DNA of 64,000 bases from Marinigracilibium pacificum (GCF_012926615.1 NZ_JABBNU010000011.1:183838-247837), one strand, 5' to 3'; shown: positions 35,153-44,469, counted from the first letter of the stretch. Notes: generated by a model not told the origin, from the letters alone. A program made the numbers and translations.

Positions 35153-37588
35153 ATGCAGTCGGAAGTTTTTCAAGATATACCTTCTAATGTAAGTCGTCAC
35201 ACAAAGTGCAGACACTGTGATGATTACCTGCCAGACCATGAGGATGATGTTATTCATTTTGATGGTGAGTCTTTTTGTTGTACAGGGTGCAAAACTGCTT
35301 ATGAAATTTTATCTGCAAATGGATTAACTGATTATTATAACATTGAAGATAAACCAGGTGTAAAGGTTACCGATAGTGATGAGATATTTGATTTTCTTGA
35401 AAATGAAGAAGTACAATCCTCACTCATCAAGTATTCATCAGAGAATTTTAATAAAGTAATTTTTCATATTCCTGCAATTCATTGTAGTTCATGTCTCTGG
35501 TTACTCGAAAATCTTTACCGGTTAAATAATGGTGTTCTTCGATCGACTGTTGATTTTGGCAAGAAGAAGGTTACTATTGATTATGATCCTGAGGTATTAT
35601 CATTAAAACATCTTGCCACTCTACTCAAAAACATTGGTTATCCTCCCCATATTTCTCTTGAAAATGAAGAATCTGAAAGACTCGAGAAAAACTCCCGAAG
35701 CCTGATGATTAGAATAGGTGTTGCCGGATTTTCATTTGGTAACATCATGCTAATGAGTTTTCCGGAGTATCTGGGGTTGGAAGGAGATCTGAGTTTTTTT
35801 GCTCCTTATTTTGGTCTGGTAAATTTTGTGCTGGCCCTGCCTGTCTTCTTTTATTGCAGTACCATCTATTTTAAATCTGCATGGAGCGGAATCAAACAAA
35901 AGTATTTGAATATCGATGTACCTGTTTCAATAGGTATTATCACTTTGTTTTTTTATAGTTCATATGAGGTGTTTACCGGTACCGGACCCGGATATTTTGA
36001 TTCACTTTCCGGATTGCTATTCTTTTTATTAACAGGTAGATGGTTTCAAAATCGAACTTATCAAAACCTCTCATTTGATAGAAGTTTTACTTCGTATTTC
36101 CCTCTTGCTGTGCATCGATTAAAAGGAGATATGGCTAAAGAGGTGGTGACAGTAAGAGAGCTAAAGGAAGGAGATACAATACTTATCAGAAATAATGAGG
36201 TTATTCCTGTTGATTCCATTCTTACGCAAGAATCAGTTTTAATAGATTATAGTTTTGTAACTGGAGAATCAAGACCTGTACGAAAAGAGCGTGGGGATCT
36301 TGTCTATGCCGGAGGAAAGTTAATAGGTCAGTCGGCTACTTTTAATGTAAAGAAAGTATTATCACAAAGCTATCTGACTTCACTGTGGAATAACGAAATC
36401 TTCAGTAAAAATGATCAATTCATTTCCGACAGGATTATGAATAAGGTAGCTCGATATTTTACAGCAGTGATACTTGTTCTGGCTTTTGGATTCGGGATTT
36501 ACTGGTATTTCACAGAACCTTCAATGACAGTGAGAGTGTTCACAGCAATTTTAATTGTGGCATGTCCTTGTGCATTATCACTCACTGTTCCTTATACATT
36601 TGGTACAGCTCAAAGTGTATTAGGACAATTTGGTTTTTATTTGAGAAATGCAGATGTAATTGAAAAACTTCTCAAAATTAGAAAAGTTGTATTTGATAAA
36701 ACCGGAACCCTCACTACAAAAGATAATTCCAAAGTTAATTATAAAGGCAAGCCATTAACCAAAGCTCAAAAAAGCAATATAGCATTGATTACAAGTCAGT
36801 CAATTCACCCATTAAGTGTTGCGATTTCAGAAGCTTTAATAGGAAATAATACCGGAAGACATGTTGATGTCCTGGATTATAAAGAGTCTGTTGGGAAAGG
36901 TATTTCAGGAGTAATCGGAATGAGTGAGTACAAGCTGGGTTCAAGAGAATTTATTGGAACAGATGATACCATTCCCAAATCATCTGTTTGTATATCAATA
37001 GATGGTGAATACTATGGTTTTTTTGAGGTTCACCCTGAATATAGAAATGGTATTGATAGGTTATTTGATCAACTGAATGAAGCAGGTTATGAATTATCAA
37101 TTCTAAGTGGTGATAATAATTCCGAAGAGGAGAACTTGAAATCAATTTCAGGTCAAAAAACTACCATGCTTTTTAACAAAAAGCCTGATGAAAAGCTGGA
37201 GTACATTGAAGAGCTTAAGTCCTTAAATCACAAAGTATTAATGGTAGGTGATGGTCTGAATGATTCTGGTGCTTTAAAAGCAGCAGATTTTGGGCTGGCA
37301 GTTACTGACAGGACAACTTCATTTACACCTTCGAGTGATGCTATTGTTGTTGGTCAGACTTTGATTAAGCTTCCTGCTATTCTAAGGTTTTCCCGATCAG
37401 CTGGTAAAATCTTGTGGGCTGGAATATGCATTTCGCTGCTATATAATGTGGTAGGATTGACTTTTGCAGCATTGGGTTTACTCACACCTGTATTTGCAGC
37501 GATACTTATGCCTTTGAGCTCTATAACAGTAGTAGCTTTTTCTACCTTGATGATTCGATATGTTGGTAATAAAATTTTAGGAACATGA
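35153..37588 (+). CDS. ccoI: Copper-type P1B ATPase for cbb3 oxidase assembly (CcoI)
   Basis: An 811-residue P-type ATPase exporting copper for cbb3 biogenesis (CcoI/CopA2 type). A Cys-rich N-terminal metal-binding region has C19xxC22 and C42-C43-xx-C46. The HMA domain has IHCSSCLW (C111, C114). About eight helices follow. The ion-channel motif VACPCALS lies near residue 468, the phosphorylation site DKTGTLTT near 515, the TGES motif in the actuator domain, and the hinge GDGLNDSGAL near 700. The position directly before ccoS and ccoNO decides CcoI over a general copper exporter. Confidence 0.95.
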   Translation: MQSEVFQDIPSNVSRHTKCRHCDDYLPDHEDDVIHFDGESFCCTGCKTAYEILSANGLTDYYNIEDKPGVKVTDSDEIFDFLENEEVQSSLIKYSSENFNKVIFHIPAIHCSSCLWLLENLYRLNNGVLRSTVDFGKKKVTIDYDPEVLSLKHLATLLKNIGYPPHISLENEESERLEKNSRSLMIRIGVAGFSFGNIMLMSFPEYLGLEGDLSFFAPYFGLVNFVLALPVFFYCSTIYFKSAWSGIKQKYLNIDVPVSIGIITLFFYSSYEVFTGTGPGYFDSLSGLLFFLLTGRWFQNRTYQNLSFDRSFTSYFPLAVHRLKGDMAKEVVTVRELKEGDTILIRNNEVIPVDSILTQESVLIDYSFVTGESRPVRKERGDLVYAGGKLIGQSATFNVKKVLSQSYLTSLWNNEIFSKNDQFISDRIMNKVARYFTAVILVLAFGFGIYWYFTEPSMTVRVFTAILIVACPCALSLTVPYTFGTAQSVLGQFGFYLRNADVIEKLLKIRKVVFDKTGTLTTKDNSKVNYKGKPLTKAQKSNIALITSQSIHPLSVAISEALIGNNTGRHVDVLDYKESVGKGISGVIGMSEYKLGSREFIGTDDTIPKSSVCISIDGEYYGFFEVHPEYRNGIDRLFDQLNEAGYELSILSGDNNSEEENLKSISGQKTTMLFNKKPDEKLEYIEELKSLNHKVLMVGDGLNDSGALKAADFGLAVTDRTTSFTPSSDAIVVGQTLIKLPAILRFSRSAGKILWAGICISLLYNVVGLTFAALGLLTPVFAAILMPLSSITVVAFSTLMIRYVGNKILGT

Positions 37589-37758
37589 AAATAATTTTAA
37601 TACTCATCGGGACCAGCCTTGTGGTCGCATTAGTTTTTTTAGTCTTGTTTATCAGGGCTGTCAGATCTGGTCAATACGATGATATTGAGTCACCTGCAAG
37701 GCGAATGCTGTTTGATTCAAATACCAGAAAAAGTAAAGAATCCGGCAATATGACATAA
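37585..37758 (+). CDS. ccoS: cbb3-type oxidase assembly protein CcoS
   Basis: A 57-residue small membrane protein. Its ATG (37585) overlaps the ccoI TGA in an ATGA junction, so it is translationally coupled. The sequence MKIILILIGTSLVVALVFLV continues LFIRAVRSGQYDD and DIESPARRMLFD: one N-terminal transmembrane helix followed by the CcoS signature RSGQYDD..SPARRML. CcoS is needed for haem and copper insertion during cbb3 assembly. Length is normal for the family. Confidence 0.93.
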   Translation: MKIILILIGTSLVVALVFLVLFIRAVRSGQYDDIESPARRMLFDSNTRKSKESGNMT

Positions 37759-37779
37759 ATCAGTAGCCAGACTGAAACC

Positions 37780-37805
37780 TGTCAGCTGAGTCATGTCAGC
37801 TGGCA
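37780..37805 (+). repeat. Hairpin-forming inverted repeat between ccoS and ccoN
   Basis: TGTCAGCTGA (37780-37789) pairs with TCAGCTGGCA (37796-37805): ten pairs with one G-T, loop GTCATG. The sequence GTCAGCTG also occurs twice as a direct repeat here. No T-run follows, so it is not a simple terminator. It sits in the only gap (100 bp) inside the cco gene run. Confidence 0.6.
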
Positions 37806-37858
37806 AATACCTTAGTAACCAAATTTGAGAAAATTGAATTCAGAAACCTAATAAGATT

Positions 37859-40000
37859 ATGACACTAGAAAAGTTTGAGTATGATAACCGGATAGTCAGG
37901 GCTTTCATAATAGCCACTGTGGTATTTGGGTTGGTGGGGATGCTCGTGGGGCTGACCATCGCTATTCAGTTATTTTATCCGGATTTGAATCTGGGTATCC
38001 CTTACACAAGTTTTGGAAGGCTTAGACCGCTCCATACAAACGCAATTATTTTTGCCTTCGTTGGAAACAGTGTTTTTGCCGGAGTTTATTATTCACTGCA
38101 AAGGCTTTTAAAGGCCAGGATGTTTAGCGACATGCTGTCGTGGATAAACTTCTGGGGCTGGCAGCTTATTATTGTTGCAGCAGCAATTACACTACCTTTG
38201 GGAATCACGACAAGTAAAGAATATGCTGAGCTTGAGTGGCCTATTGATATCGCAATTACATTGATATGGGTAGTTTTTGGTATCAACATGATCGGAACCA
38301 TCCTGAAAAGAAGGGAAAGACACATGTATGTAGCAATCTGGTTTTACATCGCTACATTTATTACCGTTGCTGTTTTACATGTTGTGAACTCATTTGAAAT
38401 GCCAGTTACTTTCCTGAAAAGTTATTCATGGTATGCAGGTGTTCAGGATGCTTTGGTTCAGTGGTGGTATGGACATAATGCAGTTGCATTCTTCCTTACT
38501 ACTCCAGTTTTAGGTTTGATGTATTACTTCCTGCCTAAAGCTGCTAACAGACCGGTTTACTCTTACCGACTTTCGATTATTCACTTCTGGTCTTTAATAT
38601 TCATTTATATCTGGGCCGGACCTCACCACTTGCTTTATACTTCTTTACCAGACTGGGCTCAGTCTTTGGGGACAGTTTTCTCAATAATGCTTATTGCACC
38701 AAGTTGGGGAGGTATGCTTAATGGTTTACTAACACTTAGAGGTGCCTGGGACAAAGTACGTGAAGAACCAGTACTTAAGTTTATGGTAGTTGCTGTTACC
38801 GCTTATGGTATGGCTACTCTCGAAGGCCCTTTGTTATCATTGAAAAATATTAATGCCATAGCCCACTTTAGTGACTGGATTATTGCTCACGTACACATTG
38901 GTGGACTAGGATGGAATGGATTCATGGCTTTCGGTATCATGTATTACCTGATTCCTAAAATGTATCAAACAAAGCTTTACTCTACTAAACTTGCTAATAC
39001 ACACTTCTGGATTGGCACTTTGGGTATCGTGATCTATGCATTGCCAATGTATGTGGCTGGTGTAGTTCAAAGTTTGATGTGGAAGCAGTTTACTCCTGAC
39101 GGGCTTCTTGTTTATGGTAACTTCCTTGAAACTGTAAATGCTATTAAGCCAATGTATGTAATGCGTGCCATTGGAGGTGCATTATATCTTACTGGTGCGA
39201 TAATGATGTCTTACAACCTTGTTAAGACTGCCAAGCAAGGAAGCTTCCTTGGGAATGAAGCTGATGAAGCTCCGACACTTGAAAAGAAAAAGATTGTTGG
39301 TGGTCACTGGCACAGTGTGTTGGAAAGAAAGCCTGTAGTATTTACCACTTTAGCATTTGTGGCCATCCTTATCGGTGGTGTAATTGAAATGGTTCCAACA
39401 TTCCTAATTGAATCAAATGTACCTACGATCAGTAGTGTGAAACCTTATACACCGCTTGAATTGCAAGGTCGTGATATTTATATCAGAGAAGGCTGTAATT
39501 CATGCCATTCACAGATGATCAGACCTTTCAGAAGTGAAACTGTAAGGTATGGTGAATATTCAAAAGCTGGTGAGTTTGTTTATGATCACCCATTCCTTTG
39601 GGGATCAAAAAGAACTGGTCCGGACTTACACAGGGTAGGAGATAAACTTACAGAAAGCTGGCACTATAGTCACATGTATGAGCCGACGAGTACATCTCCG
39701 GGCTCAATAATGCCTCCTTATCCGTGGCTATTTGAAAATATTATTGATCCGAACGAGGTGTTACCTAAAATATCGGCTATGAGATCACTGGGAGTGCCTT
39801 ATGAGGAAGGTTATGAAGAAATAGCAGTTCAAGACTATATGGCTCAGGCTAATAAAGTGGTGAATGAAATTAAGTCACAAAATGCCGAGCTTAAAGATCA
39901 GGTCATTGTTCCTGAATCTGAAATTGTTGCACTGATCGCTTATTTGGAGCGACTAGGTAAAGACATTAAAGGAAATTCTGAAGAAACCGCAAATAAATAA
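37859..40000 (+). CDS. ccoNO: Fused cbb3 cytochrome oxidase subunits I and II (CcoN-CcoO)
   Basis: A 713-residue fusion of the catalytic subunit CcoN (about 1-490) and the monohaem cytochrome c subunit CcoO (about 500-713). CcoN is 12-helix-like and carries the haem and copper histidines: RPLHTNAIIF, VQWWYGHNAVAFF, IWAGPHHLLYTSLPDWAQ and DWIIAHVHIGGLGWNGF. CcoO begins after the GGHWHSVLERKPVVF helix and binds haem at C546NSCH550. It contains RTGPDLHRVG and a Met ligand region SPGSIMPPYPWLF. Together they reduce oxygen with high affinity. The fusion is common in Bacteroidota, while proteobacteria have separate genes. Confidence 0.96.
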   Translation: MTLEKFEYDNRIVRAFIIATVVFGLVGMLVGLTIAIQLFYPDLNLGIPYTSFGRLRPLHTNAIIFAFVGNSVFAGVYYSLQRLLKARMFSDMLSWINFWGWQLIIVAAAITLPLGITTSKEYAELEWPIDIAITLIWVVFGINMIGTILKRRERHMYVAIWFYIATFITVAVLHVVNSFEMPVTFLKSYSWYAGVQDALVQWWYGHNAVAFFLTTPVLGLMYYFLPKAANRPVYSYRLSIIHFWSLIFIYIWAGPHHLLYTSLPDWAQSLGTVFSIMLIAPSWGGMLNGLLTLRGAWDKVREEPVLKFMVVAVTAYGMATLEGPLLSLKNINAIAHFSDWIIAHVHIGGLGWNGFMAFGIMYYLIPKMYQTKLYSTKLANTHFWIGTLGIVIYALPMYVAGVVQSLMWKQFTPDGLLVYGNFLETVNAIKPMYVMRAIGGALYLTGAIMMSYNLVKTAKQGSFLGNEADEAPTLEKKKIVGGHWHSVLERKPVVFTTLAFVAILIGGVIEMVPTFLIESNVPTISSVKPYTPLELQGRDIYIREGCNSCHSQMIRPFRSETVRYGEYSKAGEFVYDHPFLWGSKRTGPDLHRVGDKLTESWHYSHMYEPTSTSPGSIMPPYPWLFENIIDPNEVLPKISAMRSLGVPYEEGYEEIAVQDYMAQANKVVNEIKSQNAELKDQVIVPESEIVALIAYLERLGKDIKGNSEETANK

Positions 40001-40004
40001 AGTC

Positions 40005-40193
40005 ATGTTTAAACACTATTTCGAACAGATAGATAATGTGGCCGTCTGGCCGATAATTAGCCTGATCATATTTGTGGTGTTCTTCGTGGGATTAACCATT
40101 TATGTGATGACTCAGGATAAAGCTGAGATTGAGGAAATTGCTTCAATACCTCTTAATGATAATGTTTCACCTCAAGCTGAAAGTAAATCATGA
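40005..40193 (+). CDS. ccoQ: CcoQ/FixQ-like small cbb3 subunit
   Basis: A 62-residue protein with one transmembrane helix (about 15-35, WPIISLIIFVVFFVGLTIYV) and a short acidic tail. It begins five bases after ccoNO and overlaps ccoP by four bases (ATGA). Size, topology and exact position between CcoO and CcoP identify it as CcoQ, which stabilises the complex; the sequence alone would not be decisive. Confidence 0.85.
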   Translation: MFKHYFEQIDNVAVWPIISLIIFVVFFVGLTIYVMTQDKAEIEEIASIPLNDNVSPQAESKS

Positions 40194-41071
40194 AATACAT
40201 TAACCATATATCATTGAAAGGCATATTGGCACCTGCTTTAGCCTTTATTTCTGCAGGTAATATAAGTGCTCAGGACAAAGGACTCTACGAAACGATAAAT
40301 AGTCTTTCTGAGACTGAAATTATTATCGGATTGCTTACTCTTGGTCTGCTTATGGTTGCTCTGTTAGTGTTAGTTGCTGCAGTTTATACCTTGAGTGTGA
40401 TCAGAATGATCGTAAGAGAAAAGAAAATTAAAGAGGGAGCAACCGCTGAAGAGCTTTCAGAAACAACTTGGAGTAGCTGGTTAACGGATATAAATAATGC
40501 TGTTCCAATTGAGCAGGAAGAATCGATCGAGCTTGATCATGATTATGATGGTATAAAAGAGCTTGATAACCACCTGCCACCGTGGTGGAAGGCACTATTC
40601 TACATATGTATCGTCTGGGGTGTCATCTATATGATGGTTTACCATGTATTTGATGCAGCTCCTTTACAAGCTGAGGAATATGAAATTGCAATGGCTGAGG
40701 CTAAAGAGGAAGCAGCGAAGTTTGCCAATGTTGTAGATGAATCTAATTTGGCATTCTCAGAAGATCCAGCTCAACTTGAAAGCGGTAAGCTGGTCTTTGA
40801 AGCAAACTGTGCTGTGTGTCATAGAAATGATATGGGTGGCCAGGTTGGTCCTAACCTTACTGATAAATATTGGTTGCATGGAGGATCGCCAACTGATATT
40901 TACATGACCATTAAAAATGGTGTTCCGGAGAAAGGGATGATCTCCTGGGAGGCACAGTTAACTAAAGTTCAAATCAGAAATGTAACATCTTATATTCATA
41001 GTATGTATGGTTCCGAACCGGCAAACCCAAAAGAACCACAAGGAGAAGAGTTTACATACGAAGAAAACTAG
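40190..41071 (+). CDS. ccoP: cbb3 oxidase cytochrome c subunit CcoP (single haem site)
   Basis: A 293-residue membrane-anchored cytochrome c. A first hydrophobic segment lies at about 45-70. The FixP N-terminal signature LDNHLPPWWKALFYICIVWG (about 126-145) forms the second. The periplasmic part has one haem motif, C207AVCH211, with DMGGQVGPNLTDKYWLHGG and a Met ligand in EKGMISW. Proteobacterial CcoP has two CxxCH motifs; here only one is present. It passes electrons from soluble donors to CcoO. It overlaps ccoQ by four bases and precedes ccoG by nine. Confidence 0.93.
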   Translation: MKYINHISLKGILAPALAFISAGNISAQDKGLYETINSLSETEIIIGLLTLGLLMVALLVLVAAVYTLSVIRMIVREKKIKEGATAEELSETTWSSWLTDINNAVPIEQEESIELDHDYDGIKELDNHLPPWWKALFYICIVWGVIYMMVYHVFDAAPLQAEEYEIAMAEAKEEAAKFANVVDESNLAFSEDPAQLESGKLVFEANCAVCHRNDMGGQVGPNLTDKYWLHGGSPTDIYMTIKNGVPEKGMISWEAQLTKVQIRNVTSYIHSMYGSEPANPKEPQGEEFTYEEN

Positions 41072-41080
41072 ATAGAGATA

Positions 41081-42520
41081 ATGAGTGGAGGCAAAAGTAA
41101 TCTTCAGGAAGATTTATATTCTTATGATGAGGAATTTCGAGATTCTATTTCAACAGTTGATAGTGAAGGAAAAAGGGTATGGGTATATCCTAAAAAGCCT
41201 AAAGGAAATTATTATTACTTAAGAAATGTTGTATCGATCTTTTTGCTGATCCTGTTTTTCGCAACACCTTTTATTAAGATTAACGGGAATCCATTCTTGC
41301 TGATGAATTTCTTTGAAAGAAAGTTTTATGTTCTGGGGCAGGCGTTCTGGCCCCAGGACTTCTTTCTTCTGGCATTGATCCTGATCATTTTCTTTGTTTC
41401 TGTTATTCTCTTTACAACTGCTTTTGGACGACTATGGTGTGGATGGGCTTGTCCACAGACCATTTTTATGGAAATGGTTTTCCGAAAGATTGAATACTGG
41501 ATCGATGGTGACGCAAATCAGCAAAGAAAGCTGGCTAAAGAATCTTGGACATCAAAAAAGATATTTAAGAGGGGATTAAAGTATACTATTTTCTTGATTA
41601 TTTCAATCATTATCGGCCATACAGCAATGGCTTACCTGGTAGGGATTGAAACTGTTAAGGATCTGGTTACCTCTCCACCAACTGAAAACTGGAGTGGCTT
41701 TTTAGGTCTTGTTTTCTTTACAGGAATATTTTTTTGGGTGTTCTCGTATTTCAGGGAGCAAGCCTGTACCGTGGTTTGTCCTTATGGCAGACTGCAGGGT
41801 GTTCTTCTGGATAAAGACAGTATTGTTGTTGCCTACGATTGGGTTAGAGGTGAACCAAGAGGAAAACTTAGAAAAGGAGAAGTACAGTCAGATAAAGGAG
41901 ATTGTATAGATTGTAAATTATGTGTCCACGTTTGTCCTACGGGAATTGATATCAGAAACGGAACACAACTTGAGTGCGTAAATTGTACTGCTTGTATTGA
42001 TGCATGTGATGATGTGATGACTAAAATTGGAAAGCCTAAAGGGCTGATTCGATATGCGTCATATAACAGTATCAAAGATGGTATTAAAAAACTGGTAACT
42101 ACAAGAAGAGTTGCTTATTCAGGGGTTCTTGTGGTATTAATGACTCTTTTCGGGTTCTTATTATTTACAAGAAGTGATATAAGTCTGACAATACAGAAAA
42201 AACCAGGCTTTACTTATCAGAAGGAAGAAAGCACCGGATTATATATTAACCTATATGACGTTCAGCTAACAAATAAAACAGAAAAGGAACAGAATATCCA
42301 TCTTAAAGTAATCGATAATCAAGCTGCAATTCTTACTGTTGGAAGTTCCAATTCTTTAACGTTGAAAGCCTCTGAGCGTTTTGAAGGAAGCTTACTTCTT
42401 AAGTTTGCAAATGAAGACCTGGAAAGTACTAAAACGACAGTAAAGATAGGTATTTATGATAGTAATGATAAATTGATTGATAGACAAAAGATCAATTTTC
42501 TGGGGCCAATAAAATATTAA
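41081..42520 (+). CDS. ccoG: cbb3 oxidase accessory protein CcoG (RdxA/FixG family)
   Basis: A 479-residue membrane protein with ferredoxin domain. Five hydrophobic helices flank the cysteine motifs GRLWCGWACPQTIFMEMV and CTVVCPYGRLQG. Two [4Fe-4S] ligand sets follow: CIDCKLCVHVCP and CVNCTACIDACD. A C-terminal immunoglobulin-like periplasmic domain (about 375-479) is typical of FixG. In other bacteria CcoG reduces Cu(II) to Cu(I) for cbb3 copper insertion, which fits with CcoI in the same cluster. Start 41081 is the first ATG after ccoP. Confidence 0.95.
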   Translation: MSGGKSNLQEDLYSYDEEFRDSISTVDSEGKRVWVYPKKPKGNYYYLRNVVSIFLLILFFATPFIKINGNPFLLMNFFERKFYVLGQAFWPQDFFLLALILIIFFVSVILFTTAFGRLWCGWACPQTIFMEMVFRKIEYWIDGDANQQRKLAKESWTSKKIFKRGLKYTIFLIISIIIGHTAMAYLVGIETVKDLVTSPPTENWSGFLGLVFFTGIFFWVFSYFREQACTVVCPYGRLQGVLLDKDSIVVAYDWVRGEPRGKLRKGEVQSDKGDCIDCKLCVHVCPTGIDIRNGTQLECVNCTACIDACDDVMTKIGKPKGLIRYASYNSIKDGIKKLVTTRRVAYSGVLVVLMTLFGFLLFTRSDISLTIQKKPGFTYQKEESTGLYINLYDVQLTNKTEKEQNIHLKVIDNQAAILTVGSSNSLTLKASERFEGSLLLKFANEDLESTKTTVKIGIYDSNDKLIDRQKINFLGPIKY

Positions 42521-42524
42521 TAAT

Positions 42525-42965
42525 ATGAACTGGGGACATAAAATAATATTAGCATTTGTGTTTTTCATTCTCATCATGGGGACACTTGTGACTGTAGCGA
42601 TGAAACAGGATTTTCATCTTGTTGAAGAGGAATACTATAAAGAAGAACTTGCTTATCAGGGTGTGATTGATAAAGTAGAAAACTACAATTCATTATCGGT
42701 TAAGCCTGAAATAAGTGTCAATGATGAGGAAGGAGTTCTGGTGGTAGAGTTTGATGAAAATAATATTCCCGAGGAAGGATTGGTACATTTCTTCAGAGCC
42801 GATAATCCTGCTCATGACAGAAAAATCAACCTTGTTAAAAATGAACGGGGGTCGTCATATGTTTTCGATATCAGCCTAATGGAAAAGGGAAAATATTTAT
42901 TAAAGCTGAATTGGAAAGATAGTTCGAAGGAATATTATACTGAAAAACCAATCTATTTACAATGA
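42525..42965 (+). CDS. ccoH: FixH/CcoH family protein
   Basis: A 146-residue protein with one N-terminal helix (WGHKIILAFVFFILIMGTLVTVAM) and a periplasmic beta-rich domain. VEEEYYKEELAYQ near residue 38 is the FixH signature. FixH helps assemble the cbb3 complex. It starts five bases after ccoG and its TGA overlaps the next ATG, confirming one operon. Confidence 0.92.
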   Translation: MNWGHKIILAFVFFILIMGTLVTVAMKQDFHLVEEEYYKEELAYQGVIDKVENYNSLSVKPEISVNDEEGVLVVEFDENNIPEEGLVHFFRADNPAHDRKINLVKNERGSSYVFDISLMEKGKYLLKLNWKDSSKEYYTEKPIYLQ

Positions 42966-43663
42966 TACTTCCGGCGTTACTTTTGGGATTAACAGGGAGT
43001 TGGCACTGTGTGCTGATGTGTGGGCCGCTGGATATGCTGGTGACTTCTAAAAGTTCCGGGTTTGGTCTGATTGCCAGGAAGTTAACCTATCATTCAGGTA
43101 GGTTGCTGACATACATACTATTAGGGATGACTATAGGCTTAGCTGGCTTTGGACTTAAACTAACCGGGTTCCAGCATTATTTTGCTCTTATCATTGGAGT
43201 CATGCTAATGGTATTAGCTATGTTTAATGGTATCAGAAAATTTGAAAAAGTAGTTTCAAAACCTGTCACAGCACTCATAAATAAATACAAAGCATTAATT
43301 TTGAGAAAGTATAATACCCAAAGTCTTCCTGGTATTTTTATGTTGGGTATGTTTAATGGTTTCCTGCCATGTGGTTTAGTTTATGTTGCATTAGCAACAG
43401 CATTGGTCCAACCTGATATTACTGATTCTATTATATTTATGTTGATTTTTGGGCTTGGCACCTGGCCCGCTTTATTATTCATTTCTATTTTCCCTATAGT
43501 TAGATCAGGTTTACTTCGGTTACTTAGTTCCGGAAGGGCAGCAATCTTTGTATTTATTATCGGACTACTTGTGGTTGCTCGATCATTCTATGTTATTAGC
43601 CCAAATTTTCAGGAGATTGTAAAAAAAGGAGGAGATGCAGCCATTACCATCTGTGGCGGTTGA
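42962..43663 (+). CDS. Sulfite exporter TauE/SafE-like membrane protein of cbb3 clusters
   Basis: A 233-residue protein with about six hydrophobic helices. The start ALLLGLTGSWHCVLMCGPLD and the mirrored FLPCGLVYVALATAL form the two half-repeats of the DsbD/UreH-like TauE/SafE family often found at the end of Bacteroidota cco operons. The paired MCGP and PCG motifs suggest a thiol or metal role, perhaps copper or haem delivery, rather than sulfite export. Its ATG overlaps the ccoH stop by four bases. Confidence 0.83.
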   Translation: MILPALLLGLTGSWHCVLMCGPLDMLVTSKSSGFGLIARKLTYHSGRLLTYILLGMTIGLAGFGLKLTGFQHYFALIIGVMLMVLAMFNGIRKFEKVVSKPVTALINKYKALILRKYNTQSLPGIFMLGMFNGFLPCGLVYVALATALVQPDITDSIIFMLIFGLGTWPALLFISIFPIVRSGLLRLLSSGRAAIFVFIIGLLVVARSFYVISPNFQEIVKKGGDAAITICGG

Positions 43664-43720
43664 TTTAAAAAATCTTTTGTCAACATAAATATCTTGTCTA
43701 ATTTTACCAAAAACATAGCT

Positions 43721-44074
43721 ATGGCACGGCAAAAGAAAAATAAGTTTAAAGACAGGGATGGAATTGTATTTTCAACCAGTGATGACTTTGAATATTCTTA
43801 CAATGATGATTCAGAGGAAGAAACACTTGATCCCCAAGACCAGGATTTAAGAATTTGGCTAGATCGCAAAGGAGGAGGGAAAATCGCAACTGTGATTAAA
43901 GGGTTTATTGGTTCTGATGACGATTTAAAAACTTTAGGTAAAGAATTGAAGTCTAAATGTGGAGTTGGTGGAACTGCTAAATCCGGTGAGATAATTATTC
44001 AGGGAGATAACAGGGACAAAGTTTTAGATTACCTGACAAGTAAAGGGTATAGAGCCAAAAAGGCAGGAGGGTGA
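43721..44074 (+). CDS. SUI1/eIF1-like translation factor (YciH family)
   Basis: A 117-residue protein. I use the ATG at 43721 (MARQKKNKFKDRDG); the frame extends upstream only to a TTG at 43694. The C-terminal ~80 residues match the SUI1 fold: RKGGGKIATVIKGF, DLKTLGKELKSKCGVGGTAK and GEIIIQGDNRDKVLDYL. YciH-type proteins bind the 30S subunit near the P site and may affect start fidelity. It lies 57 bases after the cco cluster. A shared terminator covers its 3' end and that of the convergent gene. Confidence 0.9.
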   Translation: MARQKKNKFKDRDGIVFSTSDDFEYSYNDDSEEETLDPQDQDLRIWLDRKGGGKIATVIKGFIGSDDDLKTLGKELKSKCGVGGTAKSGEIIIQGDNRDKVLDYLTSKGYRAKKAGG

Positions 44075-44098
44075 TATTATCCTTGCGATGCCTTTTTT
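44057..44098. terminator. Bidirectional terminator embedded in two CDS ends
   Basis: AAAAAGGCA (44057-44065) pairs with TGCCTTTTT (44089-44097), with A and T tracts on both strands. Both arms lie in coding sequence: the left in the SUI1 gene, the right in the convergent membrane-protein gene. Confidence 0.7.
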
Positions 44099-44469
44099 AA
44101 TTCATCAATAAATGTTCCTTCGAGTTCTTCATTCATTGAAAGATCAATTGTATTACCATTGATGAAAAAAAGCCTGATTCTATCATTAGATAGTGCTGGT
44201 GCCAGTCCATAAGAATTAACTTTTTCTACTTTTGAGAGCTCTTTTAAATCAACTTTTTTGTTGTATAACATTCCACACATGATATAAAGAAATCCATTGT
44301 GAATGCGGTAATATGTTTTGATAAAAGTTAATATTAACAAGAATACTGAGCCACTCACCGCAGCAAATGCCCACCATTTACTTACTACACCATAAGTGGT
44401 GATAATTAATAATATCAATAATATTGAAATATAGAGTCCTCCGGGTTTGCTTTTTACTACCATAACCAT
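44077..44469 (-). CDS. Small membrane protein with PH-like domain
   Basis: A 130-residue protein. Two adjacent hydrophobic helices (about 12-30 and 33-50) are followed by a short beta-rich domain. YRIHNGFLYIMCGMLYNKKVDLKELSKVEKV and then DRIRLFFINGNTIDLSMNE fit bacterial PH-like domains of the YdbT/YvbH sort. Function is unknown. Two ATG codons (44469 and 44463) are close together; I list the first. Its promoter region is back to back with the his leader promoter. Confidence 0.65.
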   Translation of the reverse strand: MVMVVKSKPGGLYISILLILLIITTYGVVSKWWAFAAVSGSVFLLILTFIKTYYRIHNGFLYIMCGMLYNKKVDLKELSKVEKVNSYGLAPALSNDRIRLFFINGNTIDLSMNEELEGTFIDELKKASQG

